Shown one piece after another: positions 36,355-45,816 of a stretch of 64,000 bases of DNA; the stretch's first letter is position 1; every line of letters begins with the position of its first letter. The notes beneath the pieces are model-generated. The model saw only the letters and a list, made by a program, of their open reading frames with translations. It ran no database searches and was not told where the DNA came from. Source of the stretch: Cupriavidus pauculus (GTDB taxonomy: Bacteria > Pseudomonadota > Gammaproteobacteria > Burkholderiales > Burkholderiaceae); assembly GCF_002858765.1 (NCBI RefSeq), contig NZ_PJRP01000009.1, forward strand, positions 186,001-250,000. Direction: 5' to 3'. A program made the translations under genes and the position numbers.

Positions 36355-39300
36355 ATGAAACGCATGCTGTTTAACGCGACGCAACAGGAGGAGTTGCGCG
36401 TCGCGATCGTCGATGGCCAGAAACTGATCGACATCGACATCGAAACTGCCGGGCGCGAACAGCGCAAGGGCAACATCTACAAGGGTGTCATTACCCGTAT
36501 CGAGCCGTCGCTGGAGGCCTGCTTCGTCAACTACGGCGAAGAGCGCCACGGCTTCCTGCCGTTCAAGGAAGTGGCCCGAGCCTTCTTCAAGGACGGCGTG
36601 GACGTGCGCAACGCGCGCATCCAGGACGCCCTGCATGAAGGCCAGGAACTGATCGTCCAGGTCGAAAAGGAAGAGCGCGGCAACAAGGGCGCCGCCCTGA
36701 CCACGTTCATCTCGCTGGCCGGCCGCTACCTGGTTCTGATGCCGAACAACCCGCGCGGCGGCGGCGTGTCGCGCCGCATCGAGGGCGAGGACCGCCAGGA
36801 ACTGCGCGAGACGATGGGGCAGCTGCAGGTGCCGGAAGGCATGAGCATCATCGCCCGCACCGCCGGCATCGGCCGTGCCGCCGAGGAACTGCAGTGGGAC
36901 CTGAACTACCTGCTGCAACTGTGGAAGGCCATCGACGGCGCCGCCGGCGACAACAAGGCCCCGCTGCTGATCTATCTGGAATCGAGCCTGGTGATCCGCG
37001 CCATCCGCGATTACTTCCAGCCCGATATCGGCGAGATCCTGATCGATACCGACGAGATCTACGAGCAGGCCCGCGCCTTCATGAGCGTGGTCATGCCCGA
37101 CAACATGAGTCGCGTGAAGAAGTACCGCGACGACGTGCCGCTCTTCTCGCGTTTCCAGATCGAGCACCAGATCGAATCGGCGTACTCGCGCATGGTGATG
37201 CTGCCGTCGGGCGGTGCCATCGTGATCGACCATACCGAAGCCCTCGTGTCGGTTGACGTGAACTCGGCCCGCGCCACCAAGGGTGCGGACATCGAGGAAA
37301 CCGCGCTGCGCACGAACCTGGAAGCCGCCGACGAAATCGCCCGCCAGCTGCGCCTGCGCGACCTGGGCGGCCTGATCGTGATCGACTTCATCGACATGGA
37401 GTCCGGCAAGGCCCAGAAGGACGTGGAAACGCGCCTCAAGGACGCGCTGCGCCACGACCGTGCCCGCGTGCAGATGGGCAAGATCAGCCGTTTCGGCCTG
37501 ATGGAGCTGTCGCGCCAGCGCCTGCGTCCGTCGCTGTCGGAAGGCTCGCACATCACCTGCCCGCGCTGCAATGGAACAGGTCATATCCGCGATACCGAAT
37601 CGTCCGCCCTGCAGGTGCTGCGCATCATTCAGGAAGAGGCGATGAAGGAAAACACGGCCGCCATCCACTGCCAAGTACCGGTGGAAGTGGCCGCTTTCCT
37701 GTTGAACGAAAAGCGTCAGGACATCAACTTGATCGAACTGCGCTTCAAGGTCAATGTGCTGCTGATTCCGAACAAGCATCTGGAAACGCCGCACTACAAG
37801 CTGGAGCGTCTGCGTCACGACGACCCGCGCCTGGAAGAATCGACCGCCAGCTACCGCATGGCCGAGGCCGCCGCGAAGGAACTGGAAGCCGACACCAGCT
37901 ACAGCAGCCGCAAGAAGGAAGACGCGCGCCCGCGCCAGGAAGCGGCCGTCAAGGGCATCACGCCCGACGCGCCCGCACCGGTATCGGTGCCGCGCGCCGA
38001 GCGCGCGCCCAAGCCGGACGCCACTTCGGCCGCACGTCCCACGCCGGCTACCCAGCCGGTGGCCAGCGGCGGTTTCGTTGCCTGGCTGAAGGGCCTGTTC
38101 GGCGCCAAGCCGGCACCGGCGCCCGTGGCCGAGCCGGCCAAGCCGGCCGCCGAAGCCCGCGGCGAAGGCCGCCAGGGTCGTGGCCAACGTGGTGAACGCG
38201 GCGAGCGCGGTGACCGTGGCGAGCGTGGCGAGCGTGGCGAAGGCCGCCAGGGTCGCGGCGAACAGCGCGGTGAGCGTGGCGAACGTGGCGAACGCGGTGA
38301 CCGTCAGGGTCGTGGCCAGCGCGGCGAGCGCACGGAACGCGCCGAGACACAACGTGGCGAGGCACGCGAACAACGCGAACCGCGTGAACAACGCGAGCCG
38401 CGCGGCGAACGCCAGCCCCGTGGCGACCGTCAGCCGCGCGAAGCCCAGCAAGCCACGCCGGCGATTGCCCAGGGCGAGCGTACCGAAGCGCGTCGTGAAC
38501 GCAACCAGGAACGCCGCGAGCGTCAACGCGAACGCCAGCGCGAGCGCGCCGATTCGCGCGAGACCGAGGACACCCTGAACGTCGAAGGCACGGCACCGCA
38601 ATCGGCATTCGAGGCAGCCCAGGCTGCACCGGCGGTTTTGGCCGCCGTGGATGTGCCGGAAGATGCCCTGGGCGCCGAAGCCGCGACGGAAGCCGGTGAC
38701 GGCGAAGAACGCCGCCGCCGCAATCGTCGTGGCCGCAACCGCTACCGCCGCGAGCGCGAGGACGGCACCAGCCTCGAAGTCAATGAAGGCAACCTGGCCG
38801 AAGTCAGCGCCGGCGTGACCGAATCCGAAGAGGAATCGGCATCGGTGACGACCCAGTCGACCCAGCCTGTCGCCGAACCGGCCGCCCCGGCGCCGGTGGT
38901 GCAAGCCGCCGCGCCGGTGGAAGCCGCGCCAGTGGTCCGCGAACCGGCCGCTCCGATGGCGCCGGTGGCACCGGTGCAGTACGCCGAGCCCGTCAAGCCG
39001 GCCCCGGCCGCTGAACCGGTGTTCGCCGCCGTAGCCGAGCCGCAACCGGCACCCGTCGTGACGCCCGCCCCGGCTTATCAGGCTATCGAAACCGCGGCTG
39101 TTGAAGCCCCGGCCCCGATCGCCACCGCCCCGGTGGTGCCCGAGCCCGTCGCCGCGACCCCGGAAGTGACCCCGGCACCGGTTCCCGCCGCGGAAGCCCC
39201 GGCCCCGGTCGCCGTCGCGCCCGCCGTGACCGCCCCGGCTCCGGCAAGCACGAGCGCCCCGGCCCTGGAGTCGATGCTGGCTACCGCTGGTCTGGAATGG

Positions 39301-39471
39301 GTACGCACCGACAGCGCCAAGCTCGCCGCAGCGCAGGAAGCCGCCGCGCACATCGCGCCGACGGCACGCGTACCGCGCGAGCGCAAGCCGCTGCCGCCGC
39401 TGCCGGAAGGCCCGATGGTCCTCGTTGAAACGGGCGGCCAGCAACACGACGCGGCACAGCAGCAGCAATAA
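36355..39471 (+). CDS. rne: Ribonuclease E
   Basis: RNase E is the essential single-strand endonuclease for mRNA decay and rRNA/tRNA processing, and scaffold of the degradosome. In the 1038-residue protein the catalytic half (residues 1 to about 520) has the S1 domain ([23 protein letters not shown]), the 5' sensor, the DNase I-like domain with [13 protein letters not shown] and the Zn-link [11 protein letters not shown]. The C-terminal half is disordered. It has an Arg/Gly/Glu-rich tract at about 603-700 that should bind RNA, a second basic patch near 785-800, and a Pro/Ala/Val-rich linker. A conserved end region contains [11 protein letters not shown]. Start ATG 36355 has GGAGTGAGG upstream. 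A terminator follows at 39505. Confidence 0.97.
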   Translation: MKRMLFNATQQEELRVAIVDGQKLIDIDIETAGREQRKGNIYKGVITRIEPSLEACFVNYGEERHGFLPFKEVARAFFKDGVDVRNARIQDALHEGQELIVQVEKEERGNKGAALTTFISLAGRYLVLMPNNPRGGGVSRRIEGEDRQELRETMGQLQVPEGMSIIARTAGIGRAAEELQWDLNYLLQLWKAIDGAAGDNKAPLLIYLESSLVIRAIRDYFQPDIGEILIDTDEIYEQARAFMSVVMPDNMSRVKKYRDDVPLFSRFQIEHQIESAYSRMVMLPSGGAIVIDHTEALVSVDVNSARATKGADIEETALRTNLEAADEIARQLRLRDLGGLIVIDFIDMESGKAQKDVETRLKDALRHDRARVQMGKISRFGLMELSRQRLRPSLSEGSHITCPRCNGTGHIRDTESSALQVLRIIQEEAMKENTAAIHCQVPVEVAAFLLNEKRQDINLIELRFKVNVLLIPNKHLETPHYKLERLRHDDPRLEESTASYRMAEAAAKELEADTSYSSRKKEDARPRQEAAVKGITPDAPAPVSVPRAERAPKPDATSAARPTPATQPVASGGFVAWLKGLFGAKPAPAPVAEPAKPAAEARGEGRQGRGQRGERGERGDRGERGERGEGRQGRGEQRGERGERGERGDRQGRGQRGERTERAETQRGEAREQREPREQREPRGERQPRGDRQPREAQQATPAIAQGERTEARRERNQERRERQRERQRERADSRETEDTLNVEGTAPQSAFEAAQAAPAVLAAVDVPEDALGAEAATEAGDGEERRRRNRRGRNRYRREREDGTSLEVNEGNLAEVSAGVTESEEESASVTTQSTQPVAEPAAPAPVVQAAAPVEAAPVVREPAAPMAPVAPVQYAEPVKPAPAAEPVFAAVAEPQPAPVVTPAPAYQAIETAAVEAPAPIATAPVVPEPVAATPEVTPAPVPAAEAPAPVAVAPAVTAPAPASTSAPALESMLATAGLEWVRTDSAKLAAAQEAAAHIAPTARVPRERKPLPPLPEGPMVLVETGGQQHDAAQQQQ
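38161..38450 (+). repeat. RGE/RGER tandem repeat tract inside rne
   Basis: The DNA is a run of near-identical 9-12-bp units encoding [17 protein letters not shown] and EQREPR variants. It forms the Arg-rich RNA-binding part of the RNase E scaffold. Such tracts change length easily by slippage, so copy number may differ between strains. Confidence 0.8.
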
Positions 39472-39504
39472 GGCGGCATCAGGCCGCTGCAGGCTGAAGC
39501 AACA

Positions 39505-39535
39505 GGAAGGGACGGCAACCGCCGTCCCTTTTTTC
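39505..39535 (+). terminator. Rho-independent terminator of rne
   Basis: AAGGGACGGC-AACC-GCCGTCCCTT (39507-39530) is followed by TTTTCATTT, 35 bp after the rne stop. Confidence 0.93.
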
Positions 39536-39722
39536 ATTTGGGCGCCTGTGTCGTCAACGTGACTTGGCACAAACCCGCCAGCTGTACTGCCGTTCGCCGC
39601 CATAAACTGTGCTTCTGTCACGACAGTGTTGCGCGCGGCGGGAAGCCGCCCTCGGCTAGAATGGCAGGCAGAACGGCCACCCGGGCGCCCTCCGCACCGG
39701 TCAGCCGCGGCCCCACTCTGCC

Positions 39723-40847
39723 ATGACCGATACTGTCATTCCGATTCTTGACCTGCGCGACCATCGATACCGATCGATGGTGCCGAGCATTCCGTCGCGC
39801 CTGCTGGCGCCGACCGGGCTCGTGGCCGACACCCGGGGCCGGCCCCTGCACGACCTGCGCATCTCCGTCACCGATCGCTGCAACTTCCGCTGCGTCTACT
39901 GCATGCCGAAGGAAGTGTTCGACAAGGACTACACGTTCCTGCCCCATTCCGAGCTGCTGAGTTTCGAGGAAATCGAGCGGGTGGCGCGCCTGTTCGTGGC
40001 CCAGGGTGTCGAGAAGATCCGGCTGACGGGGGGCGAGCCGCTGCTGCGCAAGAACATCGAGCGCCTGGTGGAAATGCTGGCGCGCATCGAAACGGCATCC
40101 GGCAAGCCGCTGGACCTGACGCTGACCACCAATGCATCGCTGCTGGCCCGCAAGGCGCAATCGCTGCGCGACGCCGGCCTGACGCGCGTGACGGTCAGCC
40201 TGGACGCCATCGACGATGTCACGTTCCGCAAGATGAACGACGTGGATTTTGCCGTGCGCGATGTGCTGCACGGCATCGAAGTCGCGCAGGCCATCGGCCT
40301 GGCGCCAATCAAGGTCAACATGGTGGTGAAGCGCGGCACCAACGACCAGGAAATCGTGCCGATGGCACGTCACTTCCGCAACAGCGGCATCATTGTCCGT
40401 TTCATCGAGTTCATGGATGTCGGCGCCAGCAACCACTGGCAGATGGACGAGGTGCTGTCGTCGGCAGATGTCGTGCGCCGTATCGACGAGGCGTTCCCGC
40501 TGGAAGCCGTGCAGGCCAACTACTCCGGCGAAACCGCCGAGCGCTGGCGCTACCGCGACGGCGGCGGCGAAATCGGCGTGATTTCCAGCGTGACGCACGC
40601 CTTCTGCGGCGATTGCAGCCGCGTCCGCCTGTCGACGGAAGGGCGGCTCTACCTGTGCCTGTTTGCCACGGAAGGGTACGACCTGCGCGCGCTGCTGCGC
40701 GGCGGGCACAGCGACCTGGAGGTCGGCAACGCCATCGCCCAGGTATGGCAGGCGCGCACCGACAACTATTCCGAGCAGCGCAGTGATCCTGCCGTACGCG
40801 CCGCGCGCGCCGAGAGCAAGATCGAAATGTCGTATATCGGCGGCTGA
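39723..40847 (+). CDS. moaA: GTP 3',8-cyclase MoaA
   Basis: MoaA is the radical SAM enzyme that, with MoaC, converts GTP to cyclic pyranopterin monophosphate in molybdenum cofactor synthesis. The 374-residue protein has the SAM cluster cysteines Cys53, Cys57 and Cys60 (CNFRCVYC). GGEPLLR follows. The C-terminal cluster cysteines lie in FCGDCSR and the later YLC, and the terminal Gly-Gly (SYIGG) needed for GTP turnover is present. A 30-residue N-terminal extension precedes the usual start. The stop codon overlaps the mobA ATG (TGATG), so moaA-mobA-moeA is an operon. Confidence 0.97.
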   Translation: MTDTVIPILDLRDHRYRSMVPSIPSRLLAPTGLVADTRGRPLHDLRISVTDRCNFRCVYCMPKEVFDKDYTFLPHSELLSFEEIERVARLFVAQGVEKIRLTGGEPLLRKNIERLVEMLARIETASGKPLDLTLTTNASLLARKAQSLRDAGLTRVTVSLDAIDDVTFRKMNDVDFAVRDVLHGIEVAQAIGLAPIKVNMVVKRGTNDQEIVPMARHFRNSGIIVRFIEFMDVGASNHWQMDEVLSSADVVRRIDEAFPLEAVQANYSGETAERWRYRDGGGEIGVISSVTHAFCGDCSRVRLSTEGRLYLCLFATEGYDLRALLRGGHSDLEVGNAIAQVWQARTDNYSEQRSDPAVRAARAESKIEMSYIGG

Positions 40848-41458
40848 TGATTGCGCGCGACGACATCACGGGCCTGATCCTGGCCGGCGGCCGCGGCAGC
40901 CGGATGGGCGGCACCGACAAAGGCCTGCAGCCGTTCCATGGCACGCCGATGGTGCAGCACACGCTGCAGCGCCTAGCCCCGCAGACCGGGCCGCTGCTGA
41001 TCAACGCCAACCGCAACGCTGACCGGTACGCCAGCTTCGGTGTGCCGGTGATCGCCGACACCATCGCGGATTTCGCTGGACCGCTGGCGGGCATGCTGGC
41101 CGGACTGGCGCAGTGCCAGACACCGTGGCTGGTCACCGCCCCCTGCGATACCCCCTTCCTGCCGACCGATCTGGTGGCCCGCCTGGCCCAAGGTATCGAG
41201 GACGAACGCGCCGACATCGCCGTGCCGGTGACTGTGGACGCCGACGGCCGCCGACGCTTGCAGCCCGTGTTCTGCCTGATGCCGGTCACGGCCGCTGCCG
41301 GGCTGCGCGCTTACATGGACGCCGGCAACCGCAAGATCGAGAACTGGGTCACAGGCCAGCGGCTGGCGCAGGTCGTGTTCGACGACGCCCGGGCGTTTGC
41401 GAACATCAATACGCTGGATGAGCTTCGCGAGCACGAAACCGCCGGACGATCCGGCTAG
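40847..41458 (+). CDS. mobA: Molybdenum cofactor guanylyltransferase MobA
   Basis: MobA attaches GMP to molybdopterin to form the guanine dinucleotide cofactor used by DMSO-reductase-family enzymes such as nitrate reductase and formate dehydrogenase. The 203-residue protein has the nucleotidyltransferase signature LILAGGRGSRMGGTDKGL (about residues 10-27). It also has LINANRN and the metal-binding APCDTPFLP near 100. The ATG overlaps the moaA stop by one base. moeA follows 54 bp later. Confidence 0.95.
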   Translation: MIARDDITGLILAGGRGSRMGGTDKGLQPFHGTPMVQHTLQRLAPQTGPLLINANRNADRYASFGVPVIADTIADFAGPLAGMLAGLAQCQTPWLVTAPCDTPFLPTDLVARLAQGIEDERADIAVPVTVDADGRRRLQPVFCLMPVTAAAGLRAYMDAGNRKIENWVTGQRLAQVVFDDARAFANINTLDELREHETAGRSG

Positions 41459-41512
41459 ACTCTCACTCAAATCCCTTCATCGCCGACGCGTGCGCGTGTC
41501 ACGACCCAGACC

Positions 41513-42799
41513 ATGCCTTCGCTGCAATCCGTCATCTCCTGCCAGTCCGACTACGACCCCACCGCCCTGCCGGTGGACCAGGCCAACGCCATCATTGCCG
41601 ATGTGGTGGATCCGGTCCGTGGCATCGAGCAGCTTGCGATTCGCACCGCCCTGGACCGCGTGCTGGCCGTCGACGTGATCTCGCCGATCGACGTCCCCGC
41701 GCACGACAACTCGGCCATGGACGGCTACGCGTTCTCCAGCCTGGCGCTGGCCCAAGGTGACGCCAGTATCGCGCTGGAAGTCATCGGCACCGCCTATGCG
41801 GGCAACGCCTTTGCCGGCGAGGCACAGCCGGGCCAGGCCGTTCGCATCATGACTGGCGCCATCATGCCGGCGGGCTGCGACACCGTGATTCCACAGGAAT
41901 TTGTCGAAATCCAGGCGGGCGGCAATCTGGTGCGTTTTGCGCCCGACGCGGTGCGGGCCGGCGACAACCGCCGGCTGCGCGGCGAAGACCTGACGCGCGG
42001 CCAGTCCGCATTGCGCGCGGGCCGGATCCTGACACCGGCCGACCTGGGGATGCTGGCATCGCTGGGCGTGGCCGAGGTGAAGGTACGCCGCCGCCTGCGG
42101 GTGGCGTTTTTCTCCACTGGCGATGAACTGCGCTCGATCGGCGAGCCGCTCGATCCGGGCTGCGTCTACGACTCGAATCGCTACACGCTGCACGGCATGC
42201 TGCGCAGGCTCAATGTGGAGCTGATCGACATGGGCGTGGTGCGCGACGAACCCGAAGCCATGGAGGCGGCATTCCGCAGCGCCTGCGAGAACGCCGATGC
42301 CATCATTACGTCAGGCGGCGTATCGGTCGGCGACGCCGACTATACGAAGCAGATCATGGAAAAACTGGGCGACGTCACGTTCTGGAAGATCGCGATGCGT
42401 CCGGGGCGTCCGATGGCGTTCGGCCGGATTTCGTCGAACGGCCATGATGCAATGCTGTTCGGCCTGCCCGGCAATCCCGTGGCCGTGATGGTCACCTTCT
42501 ATCATTTCGTGCGCGGCGCGCTGCATCGGTTGATGGGTGCCAACGTGGCGCCGTTGCCGCGTATCCGCGTACGCACGACGACGCCGATTCGCAAGAAGCC
42601 CGGCCGCACCGAATTCCAGCGCGGGATTCTCGCGCCGGGCGCTGACGGCAATCTGGAGGTACGGTTGACGGGCCAGCAGGGATCGGGGGTGTTGCGTTCG
42701 ATGAGCGAAGCCAATTGCTTTGTCGTGCTCGATCACGATCAGGGCTCGGTAGCCGCCGGCGACACCGTGCAAGTCATGCTGTTCGACGGCCTGGTCTGA
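41513..42799 (+). CDS. moeA: Molybdopterin molybdenumtransferase MoeA
   Basis: MoeA inserts molybdate into adenylylated molybdopterin. The 428-residue protein has the family segments PAHDNSAMDGYAF (about residues 63-75), IMTGAIMPAGCDTVIPQE, FFSTGDELRSIGEPL and TSGGVSVGDADYTK, plus the GLPGNPVAVMVTF loop. A C-terminal beta-barrel domain ends the protein. It is the last gene of moaA-mobA-moeA. No moaB, moaC, moaD or moaE is in the window, so the rest of the pathway is elsewhere. Confidence 0.96.
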   Translation: MPSLQSVISCQSDYDPTALPVDQANAIIADVVDPVRGIEQLAIRTALDRVLAVDVISPIDVPAHDNSAMDGYAFSSLALAQGDASIALEVIGTAYAGNAFAGEAQPGQAVRIMTGAIMPAGCDTVIPQEFVEIQAGGNLVRFAPDAVRAGDNRRLRGEDLTRGQSALRAGRILTPADLGMLASLGVAEVKVRRRLRVAFFSTGDELRSIGEPLDPGCVYDSNRYTLHGMLRRLNVELIDMGVVRDEPEAMEAAFRSACENADAIITSGGVSVGDADYTKQIMEKLGDVTFWKIAMRPGRPMAFGRISSNGHDAMLFGLPGNPVAVMVTFYHFVRGALHRLMGANVAPLPRIRVRTTTPIRKKPGRTEFQRGILAPGADGNLEVRLTGQQGSGVLRSMSEANCFVVLDHDQGSVAAGDTVQVMLFDGLV

Positions 42800-43075
42800 C
42801 GTCCGGCACCCCGACTGCGGCGCCGGTATCGGGTGATGTCCCGCTACGCGGAACACTGCCCGGGACAACATGAATCCTTCCGATTCATGCGTCACTTGCC
42901 TTGCCTGGCACTGGTCACCGCTGGCGGTGTCGTTTTTGTGCCGCATACATTGTCGGAAAGCACCGTTGCGGTCTGAAATGCCTCATCCGGCAGTGGGGCG
43001 GTCTAGGCGTCGCAGGCCCCAATCGCTACACTTGCACCACGAAAATCCGAATCCCCCAATATCTTGTCTGTCGTC

Positions 43076-43357
43076 ATGCACCAGGAGATCGCGTACCTCC
43101 ATCCCGTCAAGACTGCCCGCGCACTTGTGCTGGTCTATCTGTGCTTTTCGGTGCCGATCGTGGCCATGGGCCTGTTCGTCGCCTTCGTGCGCTACGGCGA
43201 TCTGCCCGGCATCGCAGTCTTCACCGCCCTGATCCTCAACGCACTGATCGGCTTTGGCCTGCTCTGGCTGGGCTGCCGCGCCTACAACTGGGTGGCCGCG
43301 CGATTTGGCGGCATCGAGGTTCACATCCGTGAACTGAGCCCCGAAGACCGCCAGTAA
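43076..43357 (+). CDS. Small inner-membrane protein, two helices, unknown function
   Basis: This 93-residue product has two hydrophobic segments, roughly residues 16-37 (ALVLVYLCFSVPIVAMGLFVAFV) and 46-66 (IAVFTALILNALIGFGLLWLGC). A short amphipathic end (RFGGIEVHIRELSPEDRQ) follows. The hairpin topology suggests an inner-membrane protein. I recognise no family. The ATG at 43076 lacks a good ribosome site; a TTG at 43064 would add four residues. It stands alone between moeA and the convergent rmuC, and the preceding 276 bp show no other feature. Coding status rests on composition and the hydrophobic pattern only. Confidence 0.55.
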   Translation: MHQEIAYLHPVKTARALVLVYLCFSVPIVAMGLFVAFVRYGDLPGIAVFTALILNALIGFGLLWLGCRAYNWVAARFGGIEVHIRELSPEDRQ

Positions 43358-43403
43358 TTGCGACCAGGCCGGCATCCGCCCGGTCATTAGGCCATTAGGC
43401 CTA

Positions 43404-44783
43404 CTAGACCAATCGGTCTTCTTGCTGCCCCGCGCTCTCGTCAGCCGGGGCGCTATCGGTAGCTGGATCGGTGGTTGTTTCCGCGCCCGTCATTCCTGAC
43501 GTTCCCAGCAGCTGCTCCGCGATCTCGCCCGGCAGCGCCTCCACGGTGCGCAGCTTGCGCTCCATCTGTCTGGTACGGACTTCCGCCTGCTCGATATTGC
43601 GTGCCGCACGCACCAGCGTATCGCGCGTCTTCGCCAGAACTTCGCCAAATTTGCCGAATTCCGTCTTCACGGCACCCAGCACTTCCCACACTTCGCTCGA
43701 CCGCTTTTCCAGCGCCAGCGTCCGGAATCCCATCTGCAGGCTGTTGAGCAGCGCCGTCAGCGTCGTGGGGCCGGCCACGGTCACCCGGAAATCGCGCTGC
43801 AGCATGTCAGTCAGCCCCGGCCGCCGCAAGACTTCCGCATAGAGGCCTTCGGTGGGCAGGAACAGGATGGCGAAGTCGGTGGTGGCCGGCGGCGCCAGGT
43901 ATTTCTCGGCGATGGTCTGCGCCTCGCGGCGTACCGCCACTTCCAGCTCCCGGCTGGCCGTGTTCACGCCGTCCACGTCGCCGCGCTCCTGCGCGTCGAT
44001 CAGCCGCTCGTACTGCTCCTTCGGAAACTTGGCGTCGATGGGCAACCAGACCGGGCTACCACCCACCTCGCGGCCAGGCAGGCGGATGGCAAACTCCACG
44101 CGCGCCCCGGAGTTGCGCACGGTCTCCACGTTCTTGCTGTACTGATCCGGTGTCAGAATCTGCTCGAGCAGCATGGCCAACTGCACTTCACCCCAGGTGC
44201 CTCGCGTCTTGACGTTGGTCAGCACCCGCTTGAGATCCCCTACCCCCTGCGCCAGCATCTGCATTTCGCCCAGCCCGCGATGCACCTGCTCCAGGCGCTC
44301 GGACACCAGCTTGAACGATTCGCCCAGCCGTTGCTCCAGCGTGGCGTGCAGCTTCTCGTCCACCGTGCGTCGCATTTCCTCCAGTTTGGTCGCGTTATTG
44401 GCCTCGATGTCGCGCAGCTTCTGCTCCAGCGTCGTGCGCACGTCGGCCAGCCGCCGTTCATTGGCTTCAGACATCTGCGCAAGCTGTTGCTGCTGCACCG
44501 TGGCGATGCTGGTCAGCTGTGTCGACAACTGCTGCTGGAACCGCAGCATGTGCTGCCCCGATTCGCTGCGATTGCCGCGCGCCGTTTCGGCCAGCTCGGT
44601 GCGCAGCTCGCGCTCCAGGCGCTCCAGCCCACGCGCGGTGTCCTCGCGCACGTCGTCGCGCAGGTCGCCCAGCATCGGCAACAGTTCGCCGGTGCCGGCG
44701 CGGGACTGGCGCATCAACAGCACGATCAACAGGATTACGGCCGCCACCGCGGCGGCCAGGGTCAGCAAGGGAATGAGCGACAT
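43404..44783 (-). CDS. rmuC: DNA recombination protein RmuC
   Basis: RmuC limits inversions at short inverted repeats and is predicted to be a nuclease of the PD-(D/E)xK superfamily. The 459-residue protein has an N-terminal membrane anchor (residues 5-24), a coiled-coil region to about residue 170 and the RmuC core. The core includes TRGTWGEVQLAMLLEQIL, WLPIDAKFPKEQYERL and FAILFLPTEGLYAEVL. A Glu/Asp-rich tail ends it. It lies 28 bp after the 2-hydroxyacid dehydrogenase gene. Confidence 0.94.
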   Translation of the reverse strand: MSLIPLLTLAAAVAAVILLIVLLMRQSRAGTGELLPMLGDLRDDVREDTARGLERLERELRTELAETARGNRSESGQHMLRFQQQLSTQLTSIATVQQQQLAQMSEANERRLADVRTTLEQKLRDIEANNATKLEEMRRTVDEKLHATLEQRLGESFKLVSERLEQVHRGLGEMQMLAQGVGDLKRVLTNVKTRGTWGEVQLAMLLEQILTPDQYSKNVETVRNSGARVEFAIRLPGREVGGSPVWLPIDAKFPKEQYERLIDAQERGDVDGVNTASRELEVAVRREAQTIAEKYLAPPATTDFAILFLPTEGLYAEVLRRPGLTDMLQRDFRVTVAGPTTLTALLNSLQMGFRTLALEKRSSEVWEVLGAVKTEFGKFGEVLAKTRDTLVRAARNIEQAEVRTRQMERKLRTVEALPGEIAEQLLGTSGMTGAETTTDPATDSAPADESAGQQEDRLV

Positions 44784-44811
44784 GGAAATGAAGGCTGGCG
44801 ATCCGTGCCGA

Positions 44812-45816
44812 TCAGCGGCGGCGCGGCATGACCTCGGGATTGATCACGGTCTGGGGCTTGCCGGCCTGCGGACCCGCGTCGAGCGCGGCAATCAGGTTGT
44901 CGGCCGCCAGGTTGGCCATGGCACGGCGGGTTTTTTCCGACGCGCTGGCGATGTGCGGCGTCAGCACGACGTTGGGCACGGTCAGCAGGTCAGGATGCAC
45001 GTTCGGCTCGCCCTCGAACACATCGAGCCCCGCAGCAAAGATCTTGCGATCGCGCAGCGCGGCGGCCAGCGCACCGTCGTCGACAATGCCGCCGCGCGCC
45101 AGGTTGATCAGCGTGGCAGTGGGTTTCATCAGCGCCAGTTCCGCCGCGCCCATCGCGTGATGGCTCTCGGGGCTGTACGGCAGCACCAGAATCAGATGGT
45201 CCGACTGCTTCAGCAGTTCGGTCTTGGTCACATAGCGCGCATTGAGCGATTGCTCGACATCGGCCGGCAACTGGCTGCGGTTGTGGTACAGCACCTGCAT
45301 GCCGAAGCCCGCCGCACGGCGGGCCAAGCCCTGGCCGATGCGCCCCATGCCGAGGATGCCCAGCGTGCTGCCGTACACGTCCATGCCCACGAGCATGTCG
45401 TAGCTCCAGCGCTCCCACTTGCCGGCGCGCAGGTAGTGCTCGCTCTCGGTCACACGGCGTGCGGTGGCCATCAGCAGCGCCCAGCCGAAATCGGCGGTGG
45501 TCTCGGTCAGCACGTCGGGCGTGTTCGTCGCCACGATCCCCGCGGCGGTCAGCGCCGGCACGTCGAGGTTGTTGTAGCCCACCGCCATGTTGCAGACCGC
45601 CCGCAGTTGCGGCAGCGTGGCAACCAGGTCGCCGTCGATCCTGTCGGCGGCATTGGCCAGCACGCCGGCCTTGCCGGCCAGCCGCGCCCGCAACGCCGCG
45701 GCGTCGAGGACCAGGTCCTCCTGGTTGGCATCGACATCGAAATATTGCGAAAGACGCTCGATCACATCGGGAAAGATGGCGCGCGTGACAAGGACAGGGG
45801 GCTTCATGGCAGTCAT
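44812..45816 (-). CDS. D-2-hydroxyacid dehydrogenase (glyoxylate/hydroxypyruvate reductase type)
   Basis: The 334-residue protein belongs to the D-isomer-specific 2-hydroxyacid dehydrogenases. It has NAD(P)-binding GMGRIGQGLARRA (near residue 157), the catalytic Arg of NLARGGIVDDGAL, the Glu of FEGEPNVHP and the His of LTPHIASAS. The closest named type by eye is GhrB glyoxylate/hydroxypyruvate/2-ketogluconate reductase; substrate is not certain. The ATG at 45814-45816 overlaps the upstream antiporter stop (ATGA). A second ATG 9 nt downstream is possible, and neither has a strong ribosome site. Confidence 0.9.
   Translation of the reverse strand: MTAMKPPVLVTRAIFPDVIERLSQYFDVDANQEDLVLDAAALRARLAGKAGVLANAADRIDGDLVATLPQLRAVCNMAVGYNNLDVPALTAAGIVATNTPDVLTETTADFGWALLMATARRVTESEHYLRAGKWERWSYDMLVGMDVYGSTLGILGMGRIGQGLARRAAGFGMQVLYHNRSQLPADVEQSLNARYVTKTELLKQSDHLILVLPYSPESHHAMGAAELALMKPTATLINLARGGIVDDGALAAALRDRKIFAAGLDVFEGEPNVHPDLLTVPNVVLTPHIASASEKTRRAMANLAADNLIAALDAGPQAGKPQTVINPEVMPRRR

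Noticed and set aside
38161..38450. CRISPR-like or mobile repeat array
   Set aside because: The repeats are in frame within rne and encode an Arg-rich tract. There are no spacers of constant length.
36202..39621. 1139-codon open frame on the minus strand opposite rne
   Set aside because: It is antisense to a certain RNase E gene. High GC content and the repeat tract leave the opposite frame open; the translation has no family features.
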